Part shown: positions 1 through 12,900 of the stretch, one piece after another | Layout: every line of letters begins with the position of its first letter | How positions within the stretch are numbered: position 1 is the first letter of the stretch | Assembly: GCA_950022655.1 (NCBI GenBank) | Contig: OX465579.1 | Location: 77,883,193-77,947,192 of the forward strand | DNA: 64,000 bases | Reading direction: 5' to 3' | Source of the DNA: Alentia gelatinosa | Taxonomy: Eukaryota; Annelida; Polychaeta; Phyllodocida; Polynoidae | Notes under the pieces: generated by a model | Databases searched by the model: none | Seen by the model: the letters and a program-made list of their open reading frames with translations, nothing else | What the model was told of the DNA's origin: nothing | Program-made: the position numbers and the translations under genes

Positions 1-180
1 CCAGTCTACTTGGTATTCATTATCCAACTATTCCAGATAGTGATATCAGTTCCTTTGAGATAAGTACTATTCTTTACTACGCACCACTTTTTCATATAGG
101 CCCTTTATCGCCACCCAGAGCATACAGCATATCCGTATGCTCGGGTATATAGATACATGCTCCCTATGTGTTTTGTCTAG
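1..180 (-). mobile_element. Edge-truncated copy of a palindromic miniature element (family C)
   Basis: The reverse complement matches 16137-16335: an AAACACATAGGGAG start, CATACGGATATG, GGGTGGCG and GGATAATRAATA blocks in the same order. It ends at the window edge inside the arm that reads TAGACTGG. No open frame. Confidence 0.6.
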
Positions 181-568
181 ACAGTTTGTATTGGAATTCT
201 TCCATTATAGATTAAAAAAATAAAAAGAAGTTTTTTACTACAGTGTTCTTCCATTATAGGCCAGAACAAGACAATACAGGACAAAACAAGTAACTGCAAG
301 ACGATACAATAATGTACAACATATAAATGAATAGTAACCAAAAGATAGTAATTGCTGATCATCTCGTGTTTTCTAAGGTAGCATCATGTTTACGCATGGG
401 GGCGACTGTGTTGGTCATATAACTAAGAGAGTGTTAGGCGGAGCCAAGTCCAAGACATGGTTTTTAGCTGTATTTGTTAGCTGAGTTGATACAACAATCA
501 ATAAAACAATCGATATTGGAGAATTACATAATAATTAACTGTATTAAATTGAGACAATGAGAGTATAG
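181..568. other. AT-rich stretch without a recognised feature
   Basis: Contains only short open frames with no family resemblance. It includes a run of near-repeats of ACAAGACAATACAGGACA type around 265-310. I see no exon or splice-framed module here. Confidence 0.5.
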
Positions 569-745
569 GCACGTTTCCATTGGCCGACGAAAACGCCCCT
601 AATAGCCCATTTTCATTGTGCGCCAGCAGTGATAAAGGTTTATCATTGGTTCATGACTGTATATCGGTGGCGGCCAATGGAAATGAGCTTCAAGGACAAC
701 TAAAGAATCTACATCGTCTTCGTCAGCCAATGGAAACGGGCCTTA
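569..745. mobile_element. Miniature inverted-repeat element (family D)
   Basis: Terminal inverted repeats CGTTTCCATTGGCCGACG and its near complement CGTCAGCCAATGGAAACG bound a non-coding core. Related ends occur at 17887, 44445 and 46207. It abuts the donor of exon w61. Confidence 0.65.
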
Positions 746-752
746 TGCGTAC

Positions 753-930
753 ACATAGTGCCTGCGAAGTCGCCCTCGATGCCTTTGCTCATCTCGTTCG
801 TCTGGCCGTCTGTGTAGTTAGTGTCCACCGCCTGGTCTGAGGAGTCCAACTTGTCGTCACTGCTCAGAATGAAGGTGAAGTTCAGGCTCGGCCGGCCGTC
901 CATGGACGCGGGGATGCTGCCCTCTGCCGT
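753..930 (-). CDS. Exon w61: middle of a module, last exon in the window
   Basis: Phase 0 in, phase 1 out if the GTACGC donor is used (178 nt). Encodes GRPSLNFTFILSSDDKLDSS, then GQTNEMSKGIEGDFAG. The first part clearly resembles w24. The donor is weak and lies next to a miniature element (569-745), so the 3-prime border is uncertain. The gene continues beyond the window. Confidence 0.7.
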
Positions 931-3900
931 CTATCAGAGGAATACAGGCATAAGATTACAGGTCTATTTCTAATTGCCGATTTCTGGCTTTTTGTTGATC
1001 ACCATTGACCAAATCTTCATATGCTGCCCCAAGACATCCGCAAATGGAAACCAAAAAAATCGGCGACTGATCTATGTACAAATTGTAGGCATTTTTGTAA
1101 TTTTTGTCAACGTCATCCATTATGTTTGAGATATAAACCATATATTGATATTAGTATCTTGACTGCTACTGCTTGGTCATGATCAATACAGTAAAAGCCT
1201 GCCATTTTCGTTGTCTTTTCGTAGGCCTTATTCCTGACTAGATTTTTTATATGAAATAATGTCGATACAGCTGAACTATGTTAACATTTAATACCCAGAA
1301 GATGTCAAGCAATGCAAAAATGAGATGTAGAACTACATGGGTATGTCATATGTCAACTTAAGGAATATCATTTGATCTCAATTTCTAATTACAAACCTAC
1401 CCGAGTGAATTTCATAGTGAACTGGAAGGAGGTGTCCTCATTGGCAATAATGAGCCCGGTCCCGCCATTCACAGACAAGGTGTCAACGCGCAGATCAACA
1501 TTATCTGCAAAAATAGATATGATGGCATATACTCTGGGTGGGATTTTTCAAACCTGCTAAATTACCGAAAACAGGGTTATTTAAGGCTAATGTTGTATAA
1601 ACGTATCTCATCGATTTAAAAGTGGCATTTTTTGGTGCATCTTTAGATGATCTTTCATTCCAACATAGGGTTTTGTATAGCTCTGAGGAATATTTCCTTC
1701 CGAAAATCAACAAAAACTGTGATTTTCTAGTGTTTTCACTTTTTTTCAAAATCTTGGAGGCACAATGTTGAGCCAATTGTTTCTAGTAACTTGTTTAAGG
1801 CATATGTCATGAGGAGTGTAGACAATATAGTTTTGAAAATTGGTTAAAGTTTGAAAAAATATCAAAATGGTCAAATCTATCCAAGACCTTTAAATTTTCC
1901 AACTGAGAGCCCCATAGAGCATGTTGTCCGACACCCCAATTATGAGAGGATTGTACTAATGAGATATACAATGAGAAATGAATTTTTCTTTATAGTAAAA
2001 TGTTGACCAATATCCTGACTGTGAGACCTGAAAGTTTCAACACAATCAGATTATCCATTCTGATATTAAAACATTGTGATTCCATGATGATATTTTTTCC
2101 AAAAAATGGGCTGTTGGACAATACACCTGTTAAAAGATGTATAGAAGAAATAATAATCATAATAGAATAACAAATACCCCTGTATATGTTCAGTATCCCT
2201 ACCACTTATGAATAACCAGTTTACTTTTTTCCTAAATAAAGAAATGTACTTCTTGTGGTTAAAAAACTGAAGATGTGTTGTCCGACACCCCGGGGTGTCG
2301 GACAACACGCTCAGATAAAAGTCATGAATTTGGGGTTGTTTCTTATCAGTAATTGAGTGGTTTGCTTTGAAAAACGAAGATTTCTATCATTTGATTGAGA
2401 ATATAAAGTATTATGGCCACAAATATTTTTTTGTCCATTGTTCTGAGTGATTTAAAAAACGTGTTGTCCGACACCCCTCGTGTTGTCCGACACCCCTGTG
2501 TGGCCCAACACCTAAATATGCTCATAGCTTTTGTTTCATATCTAATATGTGATAGAGATGTTTTGGGTCAAATATGACATATGTCACCATATAATATCAG
2601 TTTTTCTCAAATTATAACCTTTTATAAAGTTCCTTGAAATTTCAAATATTTTATGGGGGTGGACAACATGCAGTATTTTACACAATTTCAAAAGGCTCTA
2701 AAATCTGAACCATTTGTCTGATTTTGTTGGAATAATGTTTTTCTGGAAGGTACTTAGTAGGAGACTAATATAAAATATAAAAAGAAGTATTATTCTAAAA
2801 TTAATTTTTGAGTGTAAAATCCCAGGAAGAAAGCGTAATTTAGCAGGTTTCAAAAATCTGACCCCTCTATGAACTGCTAGCCCACCCTGGTATTTTTCTT
2901 TCATAATCGTTGGCAACTTGTACTCATTGGTTATGGAGTATTGCAAAAAAAAAGTACTCCATCGAGAAGGACGTCACAAACTGTAGCAACTCAGTCAGTG
3001 TTAGGGGTGAGATAAGATCTAAACCTCTAAGTACTTATTTATTAAGATCTAAACTTGCATTTTATCCGAAGCTGCTGAAAATACGCCATTGTTTTGGTTT
3101 GCTACATAATCCCACTAAGATTTGTCTGTGATCAATCTGAATCCGTCATTTCCTTACTACTGCTCTTCCAGATATTGCTCTGAATCTCCCAGTTCCACAT
3201 ATTGCTCGTCTACTACTACTCCTCAGACTACTCCTCTCTTTATTGCTCTGAATGCCTGATTTACACACATTATTCTTACGATTATTGCTCTGAATCCCTG
3301 ATTTCTACAGACTACCTCTGCCGTTATTGCTCTGAATTTGTCATATCCACACATTACTCTTACTGAATTATTGCTTTGAATCACCGATTTCCACATACTG
3401 TTGCTTCCAATAATGCCCTGAATCTTCCATTTCCACACATTACTCTTATGTTTTTTGCTCTGAATCCCCCAGTTCTACACAGTGCTCTTACAGTTATTGT
3501 CCTGAATCCCTGATTTCCACACAAAACGTCTCCCTTTATTGCTCTGAATCTCCTATTTCCACACGTTGCTCTGAATCCCTTATTTCCAGATACTATTCTT
3601 ACCGTTTTTGTTTTGAATCCCGGATTTCTAGATACTACTCTTATGATTATTACTCTAAATCTCCAATTTCCACATACTACTCCTCCCGTTAATGTTCCAA
3701 ATCCCCAATTTCCAACATAGTACTCTTAAGGTCATTACTCTGAATCCCTGATTTCCACATACTTCTACACTTGTTGCTTTGATTTCCCTATTTCAATGTA
3801 AATCGCTGATCAATGCCATCGAGTTCTTTGTCTATGCTGAAACCTGCCTTAACATGGGAGGATGGGGAAAACTCTATTTTGCCTTTGTTCCGGTCTAAAC

Positions 3901-6900
3901 AGCAAATATTGTTTTAACTACTTCATATCCAATTTTCTTTAAAGACCTCACTGTAGCTGCATGGGGTGGGGGGCGGGTTATATGTATGTGAGAGGGGCGG
4001 GTAATTTGATATCTCTTACAGGAGGGGCTGAAGTAACGTCAGATATTGACAATAAACCAGTAAAAGTAGGCGTACATCGAAAGTAAGGAAGTAGCAACCT
4101 ATCAAAACGCTATATAGATAAATACTATCGTAAAACTGGATGAGGTTTAATCTTGGCCACCATATGCCACGACTGGAGTTTGGCATAATGACTTCATGAA
4201 GCGAAGCCGAGTGAAGTCCGGAGCCAAAACTTCAGGATTAAAACGAATCAGGTTTTGATTTTATCCTACCCTATCTCCTCGATTTTGGAATATTACGTGG
4301 TAACAATGCTGTATGCCACTAGTGGCATATAAAACTCCGTATGCCAGTCAGCGTGGCATACGGAAACCCAATGTTAAGCCTATGGGATTTTATATTAGGG
4401 GTAGGATAAATATGTAAGCTCATTAACACCATTGTCTAACTGATGTATATCTTTTAGATTAAAAGGATATCCAGACGAAATCCTTCCAAGCAATTATCAA
4501 CTCAAATGGCTTGTTCGTCATTGATGAACAAGCGGGCAATTATAAAAAGAAACAATTAAAATGTTTGGTTTTTATTCAGTTTATGGGTCATATTCTGTAA
4601 CACACTTGGCACCCAGCAAACTAGTCACATCTACATTTGCCTTTGTAGCATCCAGACATATCAAGCACCAGTGGGTTAATGAGGTATTTCGGTCCCTAGT
4701 GATTGACCATGATCAACTGGGCACGCCTCAAGGACTAACACACTGGCCTCTGCACCCTACCATTAACACAGAGTTGTCACACAAAATTTAGTAGTGAAGG
4801 AATAGCTTTTGCAGCAGGTTGAAAGCTCATACACTACCTCTCCCGAACCTAGGCAGCGTATCTGGGCTTGTTTCCCACACTCAATAAGGCTACTCACTCG
4901 GCTGGCAGACGAAGCGGTCCGGTCCTAGCGGGATGGTCAAGATGTCATTGTCTTTGAACACGGAGTACCCTGCGGCACTCGGTTCCAGCACCAGCTCCAG
5001 GAAGATGGTCGAGCTGCCCTCCTGCGCCTGCGCACAAATGTCACGTGTGGCGATCCTCAGCGACCCTGTGTGGCGGGAAACACAATGTTAATTAGGTACA
5101 TGAAAATGTCTAGTCTTTTATATCGAGGTATCAAACGATGAAACTCACTCCCTTCTTATTTGCAACATATTGAAATCAAAGTAGTTTCAGGAAGAAAAGC
5201 GTGAAGCTATTCTTTGTAAGTGATGTCTGATTATCTGATCAAAGCTTTCCCTAACAGCTTAACCCTTGCCCTGCCGCACCCAGTTTCCCTGCTCAGCATT
5301 ACACAGCGGGCATTGCCTGCCCAAACGACCCTGCTACGGCAGGAACCTTTTTTTGGAAATAGTAATGTCATGTGATGTGTTCTGTGATTTAAGTAATTTA
5401 CCTTCGTGACTGATCATATGCTGTTATACCAAATCAAAGGTCAATATGTCTCGTATACTTTGTCAAAATTTCTTTTAAATCAAATAATTTTCTTTTTATC
5501 TATTGAATTTTGTACATAAGTATCAATGATGCCTCGAAGATGCCTGGAGGCATCTTCCTGCTGTAGCCAGGGGAATACCTGGAGGCATCTTCCTGCCGTA
5601 GCCAGGGGAATGCTTGGAGGCATCTTTCTGATGTTAAAGGGTTAAAGTATCATCGCCGTGTCTCTGAATCTATGTATGCCAAACTATTTCCTATTACCTT
5701 TTCTCCTTGTTCCTTGTGAGCAAACATTATGCATAACAGAGGGTTTGAGGTAATGCGATGGGCGGTAGAGAGTGCGGTGATTGCTAAGGACGCTAACATG
5801 TGACTCGGGCTGCACCCTGCGACCCCTCCCGGCGGTCACGTAACTCGGGTGCAGCTCACACTGCTCAGCGAGTGCTCGGCCTCACTGGCTCCCAATCCGC
5901 CGTCAAAGTAAGAACCACCCACCCACCCCACAAGAACGATGACTCTATTTCTCGCCTCCTTCCTCAGAGAGAGGGCTCTCTGGTAGTTAAGCTTGGGGAA
6001 TTGGCTGGGGTGGATATTTCAATACAATTTCAATATCCATTTAACTCCCACGTTAGTCACTATGTAAAATCCTTAGAATATCAAAGGTTTTTTTTCTTAT
6101 ATTTCTAAAGCCAGGGGCTTATATAACTATAGACCCTTCGAATTCACTTCAATGTTAAGGACTCGTTTACATGGCTCATGACTGTTTCCTCATTTTTGTT
6201 ATTTAAAAAAATCCAGATATAATTTGACCTTAACCCAGTTGCACACAATCACCTATAAGAAGCACTGACAACATATCCTGAATCGGGGGGGGGGGGGGGG
6301 GGGTAGTGACGATAATTAGGTGCGACCGTTTGAAAGGGCAAAGTATTTTCCGTTTTGAGGATCTTTAGGGATCCCAGCCACGTGCTGGGATGCCACCGTT
6401 TGGGTGTGATTTGGGTGTTTTTCAGTTGTGAGTACCACTAGGTTCACTAGTGACCACATATGAAACGATCCCCTAAACGGTCACAACGACTATTTCATAC
6501 TTGTCAGAATTACTTTTTGCAAATGCTAAAACTTATTCAAATTATTACTAATAATCTGCCCTACCCATGTCCCAAATTTCACAATTTTCTTGGTTATTAT
6601 GGTTGCAAGAAACATTTGTCTGAAAATCTGAAAAATGCCGGCAATGCACCACTTGTGCATAGTCTACTGTAATGCCCGATGTAGGGCCAACGTCACACGA
6701 TATTTAGAACTAACGACACACCCATTTAAAAAGTAAAACATGTCTGACTTTTCAAATACTCAATGGAAAATTATGAAATCTTAGGGTTGGTCGGATGGAC
6801 ATGGACAATTTTCCGCTGTAAATACAGTTTACTTTGACTAAGTAAAATGTCTCAAATCAATTTTAGATTGCAGAATCTTGTACCTGATCTCAGATAGTGA

Positions 6901-9900
6901 CTGATTTAGCAGCGATCAGCTAGCGATCACCTGTGGCGCGCTGCGACCACGTCTGAAGAACACTTCCTGTCATTGATCTTCCAAAGCGGTCACCCAATGG
7001 CTCTCCGATCTTAGCTGATCTCAGCTAGCGATCATCACTACTAAAAAACACCCCCTGGACCGCTGTTTAGTAGTTCTAAACTGAACGAGAGTTAGACTTG
7101 TCAGTGTTAATGCCATGACGGGAAGGTCGTGTATTACTACGCGAAGGGTTAGCTGAGGAACAGACCTGACCAGAGGAACAGACCTGTGAGTGAGGAACAG
7201 ACCTGACCAGAGCGGCATAGACACTGACAAGTCTAACTCAAGTTTAGTTTCGCATTTATCCTACCCCGTCTCTACGCTTTTGGATTACTAAAATATAAAT
7301 ATCGATTAATTGACCAATCGAAGTCCAACCGGAACTTTTGAGTCCAACCGGAACTTTTTTCGGACCTGCTAACAATCTGGTCGCTGATTGGTCGATTTTT
7401 TTTTATGCCCCTAGAGGCATAAATCGCACTTTATTTCATGGCATGCCGCATAAAATTTGCCTATGTTAAACCTATGGACCGTTTTCTTAGGGGTAGGATA
7501 ATATAGTAGACCTGCCCAGTCTCCTTGTCTATCAGCCGTCCCAATGGGACGGATCCAGTTATCGGTCGACCTTCACAGTCGACCCTGACGTCTTGCTGCC
7601 TGGTAGGTCTCCAGCCATTGGTTAATCTTGGTTTAGTTACACCTTGAGTGATTGGTGATGCCACTTCAAGGCAACCACTGTCATGGTAGATCTGTTCAGG
7701 CTCTGCATCCATCAATTATACTGGCCCCACTGCTATCCTGATATGGCCTGTGTAGCTCTCAATGGACATTGACCCACATACACACTCACCTTAAAGATCT
7801 CTGACATCAGTTCTGCAGTCTTGTCGCCTCTGTAATGGTAAACCTGCATTGTCATTGTGTTGGTCCCCTGTTCAAGCCCCACCCTTGCTTCATTCAGTTC
7901 TGACAAGATATCGTTTGACCTTGACCCAGTTACTCACACTCACCTTGAAGAAGAGGTGATGTCACTTCCTGCAGCCTGGTGAGGGCACCGCTGTAATAGT
8001 AGACCTGTCCGGTCTCTGTGTCTGTCAGCTGTATGGGCCCCACCGCTGCCCCTGTAGGGTCCCAGGTGGTGCTCGTGGAGAAGTACATATTGATGCCGTA
8101 TAGACTGTTAGTGCCGTATGGGGCTGGAATGGGCGGGCCCAGGTTAATGGTAGTCACCTGTGGTACGATTGGAAGTTTCATTTGTTAGGCAAGTGGTGAT
8201 GGCTCGATTGCTGTTTGATATGGATATAGTATAGGATTTGGATACAGTAAAGGTGAACAAATGGGAAATGGTAAAGATGAATCAGCAAATGAGTACTATA
8301 AATGTTATTTTACTCCTTCATATAGCTGAATGATACTCAAAGCTCTTTTGAGTAACACAATAAATACTCAATTGGCGTTTACGTCACAAATATTAGCCAA
8401 TCAGGAGCCAGGACTCAGCCTGTTCATTCGAAAAGAAAACACTTTCATCAAAATAGCGGCCGCATGTTCCTTTTACGAGTAGTGGATTTCTTTATGATGA
8501 CAGGTTTTGAGTATCAATAGCGTTTTTAACTCAAATCTAGGGGTGAGAATCTCAAACCTATTCGAGTGGTTAGATTTGACCAAGACGTCATTCATCTGAT
8601 CGTTTCGTAATTCCACTCGGTTATCGCCTCGTGAAGTCACTGCATGATCAGGCGTGTGGCATATTGATAATACCTAACCACTCTCTTTGATTTCTTCTAT
8701 GAGACGACATTGAGAAAAAACAGCGGTATTCTCTGTTTCGATTGTATAAATATCCTCGGTGAATAGATACACACTATTACTATGATATTTATTTGCATGG
8801 GACTATTCGCCGCGAAGACTACGACCATGCAGATCAAAGTCATGGCAACATTGTATTCAATATCCAGCATTCCAAATATAAGATTTTAAAGGAAGCACAA
8901 AATCGCTGCAGATATTTCGCGCATTTCTTTCCACGCCAGGGACTTTTATCCGTATTCTTCTGAGTACAGCTTTCCGTATTCTACTCAGTAGTGATCTGTA
9001 GGTTAAGCATAGAGACTCCGTATTAGGTTGATAATAAATGATCTGTTTTAAACAGTGTGACTTACCTTGAACTGGAGCACGTAGTCCGCTTGTGACCAGA
9101 GTTCTTCTGCGATGTTGGCGAATTCTATGTTGTATAGAGACAGCTGGTCAACTGTAACAGAGTAAATTCTAAGAATTACAAAAGCCCCAAGTACTATAGC
9201 CATGTCTATTTCCTCTATGTTTTTAGTCATTGACCTTTTATTGGTAACATACGCTTCACGAAGAGTCCACAAAGAGTGGAGAATAGAATCACAACACAGC
9301 GGACTGATTGCGTACCTTTACACTGAATGGCTACTTGTACATAGGCGTAGTTGTTGGACGCCACCCGGTCACTGGCTGGAGTGATGGTAAGACTGCCGAT
9401 TTTCTGTTCCTCCAGGGTGACCGAAGCCCTCAGGAACCTGGGTAGAGAGCAACAAACGACATAAATGATCGCCCTCTCCGTGGTTTGAGACGTCTGGATA
9501 TCACACACTGAACAGTGCATGTGATGTGCACAGTCATTACAAACCATAGACACATACTGGCATTTATCGAGTTAGCTCCATTGCTGATTCTATAGTAGTA
9601 TAGATGTTATAGCTGATTCTACAGTAAGCGAGTTTATATTAAAACACTTTACTACATTAAGTCAAAATGATCATGAGACTGCTTTCTATGGTTTACCTTT
9701 GCATTGGCGTTTACCATGACCTTCGTATTTACCATGACCTTGATGTTCACCAAGACCTTCATACCTAACATGACCTTGAGGTTCACTGTGACCTTCAGAC
9801 TTACCATGACCTTGGTGCCTGTGAGCCGCAGATTGCCGTGTCAGGAGGAATGACCAGTTTCTGATTGTTTAGCAGGTCGAGTGTTTCGTCTAAAACAGTA

Positions 9901-12900
9901 GCATGCGTGAGAGATGCTGACAGAAGTGTGGACCTCAACTCAGCAAAGTTATCCAGAGGGTATTCCAGATGCCTCACTGAAAATACACAAATAGCTGATA
10001 TAACCAAATGACCGTTCAAATGTTAAAATATGTATAGCAAAGCTTCCAAGGTATTGGCTTCTCTGTTCTCCAAGGCAGATCACTAACGCCATACTCATAA
10101 CTGATCGTATCCAACTATTCATAGAAGTCAGAAGTTTGGTTGGAACCCAAAATAACATATTTTCAGGTATCTTCAGGACTGAACGAGTTGATTATGCACG
10201 ATCTCTTAGAAGTAAGAGTTTACATAATCTATTTATGAGACTTACCTTCTGTAGGATTCTGTACTGAGTTGACCAGGTCAAAGCTGAAGTTAAAGTTCCT
10301 TCCATCGGTGCGCTGTGGCAGCACTATCGCACCAGTTAGCAGAACTTGGACATCAAGGTCAAGGCCGACCTCATCCCCCGACACCAGTAGGGTCTTGTCA
10401 CACTCAAACTTTGTGATACTCAGGTCAATGGATGCTGAAATGTATATGGTAATATCCACTATATTACCTCAACATTGTGTCCTGGTGACATGTCTAATTG
10501 AATAATCCATTGTTTTCATATACAAGAGCCCTCCCGCTCACGTTTTTTTTTTCTAAAATAAGCGTTTAACCATATTAATGTTCGAATCTAGAAGTTTAGA
10601 TACATACAAAGATTTAATTCACTACTTTTAAAGTGGTACGCTCATTTTCCTTAGGAGGATACTGAATATTCAGTTCAAATTACAGGATCCTAAGCAAAAT
10701 GTTATTTGGGGTGATATCTAAATGTTGGTATCCTAAAAATCGCACCAAAGGTTTGAAGTCTCCTGACATTTAGAAATCTAGTTCCCGTATTTTTCAAATC
10801 ACCTGCATGTTAAGATAATCATTTGAATAACCCACTTCGCAAGAACTGATTATTTACAACTCCAGTATGAGAAAACCGTCATTTAACTGACCGATGGTAC
10901 GGGGTGTAACGGTGAGGCTTCTACTTGAATAAATCTCATAGATCACCACGTCTAGGGTTACATAATCTGTGAGAAAAAGCTGAACCTGAAAAGGCAGGAA
11001 GGGACCTAAAATGGTCGACCGGATTATGACTTCAACTAGAGAAACTGAGAAAACATTGAAAACACATTGCTATTTTCCATGGAATATTGCTTGAAAGTGT
11101 TGAGAGGTTTTAACAACTGTTTTTTGGTGTGGGTGTGACCCAATTTATTCTCTTTGATTTACACAAGAAAGAAAATTTTTAAGAAACTGAAACTGAAAAC
11201 AAGGGTTTCCTATGAAAATAGAACAACTGCCATCAAAAACATAGAATGACCTACTTGGGCAGGCACCCAGAGAGAATTTCGTGGAGGCCTCGTGGTAGTT
11301 GTTGTTCTCGTTGGTCTCCTCTAGGTCCCCTGTCGGGTCCAAGGTCACGGTCAGTTGGAGGTCACTGCGTCCACACATGCTGTTCAGCGCCGCCCAGTCC
11401 ACCTTCTGCGTCGTCTATAATGGGAAGTAAGGATCAACATAAGCAATAGGTGTGAACAATAGGTATATGTCCCTAGGTTAGCAACGCGGTGGTGTTAATA
11501 CGTAGTAGCACAGGTACTAAGCCTCGTTCATCTACACAGTATGTTCATAGGTTAGCTATAATTCTTTGCAGTGGAGCGTGCACTTCCCGACACCCTCCGA
11601 CAACGCTGTCGTAAAGCCCCCTTCTTAGGACAAGACCACGACAAGCGGCGACTGGAACTTTCTTGTCGCCGCTTGTCGTAGACTTGTCGTGGTTGGTGGA
11701 CGCCCGCCTTAACTGTGTGTGCGTGGACCCCGTGCTTTGTGGTTTCCCCCTACTGCTTAGCTAACCTCGCTTCTTTGCGTAAGGAATTTAATCTGAATAA
11801 AAATATATATCTAGAGTTCCTGTAGAGCAAGTAAGGGGTAATCATCGACAATAGTCTCTCCTGGAGTAACCAAGTTCATCAAATGGTCCGGAATATAAGC
11901 GGACACATATTCAAGTTTGGTAAACTTAGGAAACACCTGACTTTCAATGCAGCCCGGCAAGTGTATTTATCAAATATCGTATCTCTTTTGGAATACTGCT
12001 CGTTTTTCAGAAAAACCTACCAAAGTTCCCTGGAAAAGCTACACAACAGAGGACTGCGCATATTGCTGAACAGGTCTGCCCGGAACACCTCAATCGCTAC
12101 ACTACATGCCGAATGTAATATTACTCCTTTGTGGACAAGGAGGAAACCCCAACTGTTAACCATCATGTTCCGCAATAGGTTTAACAATGACTGGAAAGAC
12201 CTAAGCGAACGAAGAACCCGCTCTAGCCCAAAGATCAACTTCAAAATTAATAAGGGTTTTTCTGGATATATTTTGCTATTACTTTACATTGAGATACCGA
12301 ACTGGAGCAAGTCACCATTGGCTTCAATTCTGATTATGGACGACATGAAGAAGAGACCTAACAGGGTAACGTGTTTGCACCTCTACATCATGTTTTAGTT
12401 TCATTCACCTTGAAAAGAGGAGAGAATCAGGGGCAATTACCATTAGGGTATTAATGCATTAATATAGTGTAAAGAAATGACGACCCTACAATACCAATGG
12501 AATCATGTAAGGACATGAGGTTGAAGATGCAACGATATGAGCCTCACTATTGAGAAGGACCACATGATCAATAATTCCATTTGTTTTATTCATACCCTGT
12601 AGTATGGGCTATGGTTGTGTTTCAATCATCGGCCTTCTTCCTCACAATATGGAATTAATCTGGTGGCCAGTTAACATCAAAACCCAACTCCAGGGGGCCA
12701 TCCATAAAGTACGTACACAATAAGGGGGGTGGGGGTAATTTTGGAAATTTTGCGTATGGTCCCTCTTTGTTCTATTGCGTACAAGAGTGGGAGAGGGGTG
12801 GGGGTCCAAAATTTCAGAAATTCTGCGTACGTACTTTATGGATGACCCCCAGCACACTCACATAAGCGATAGATTTACTAAATATGCATCGTAACCCACC

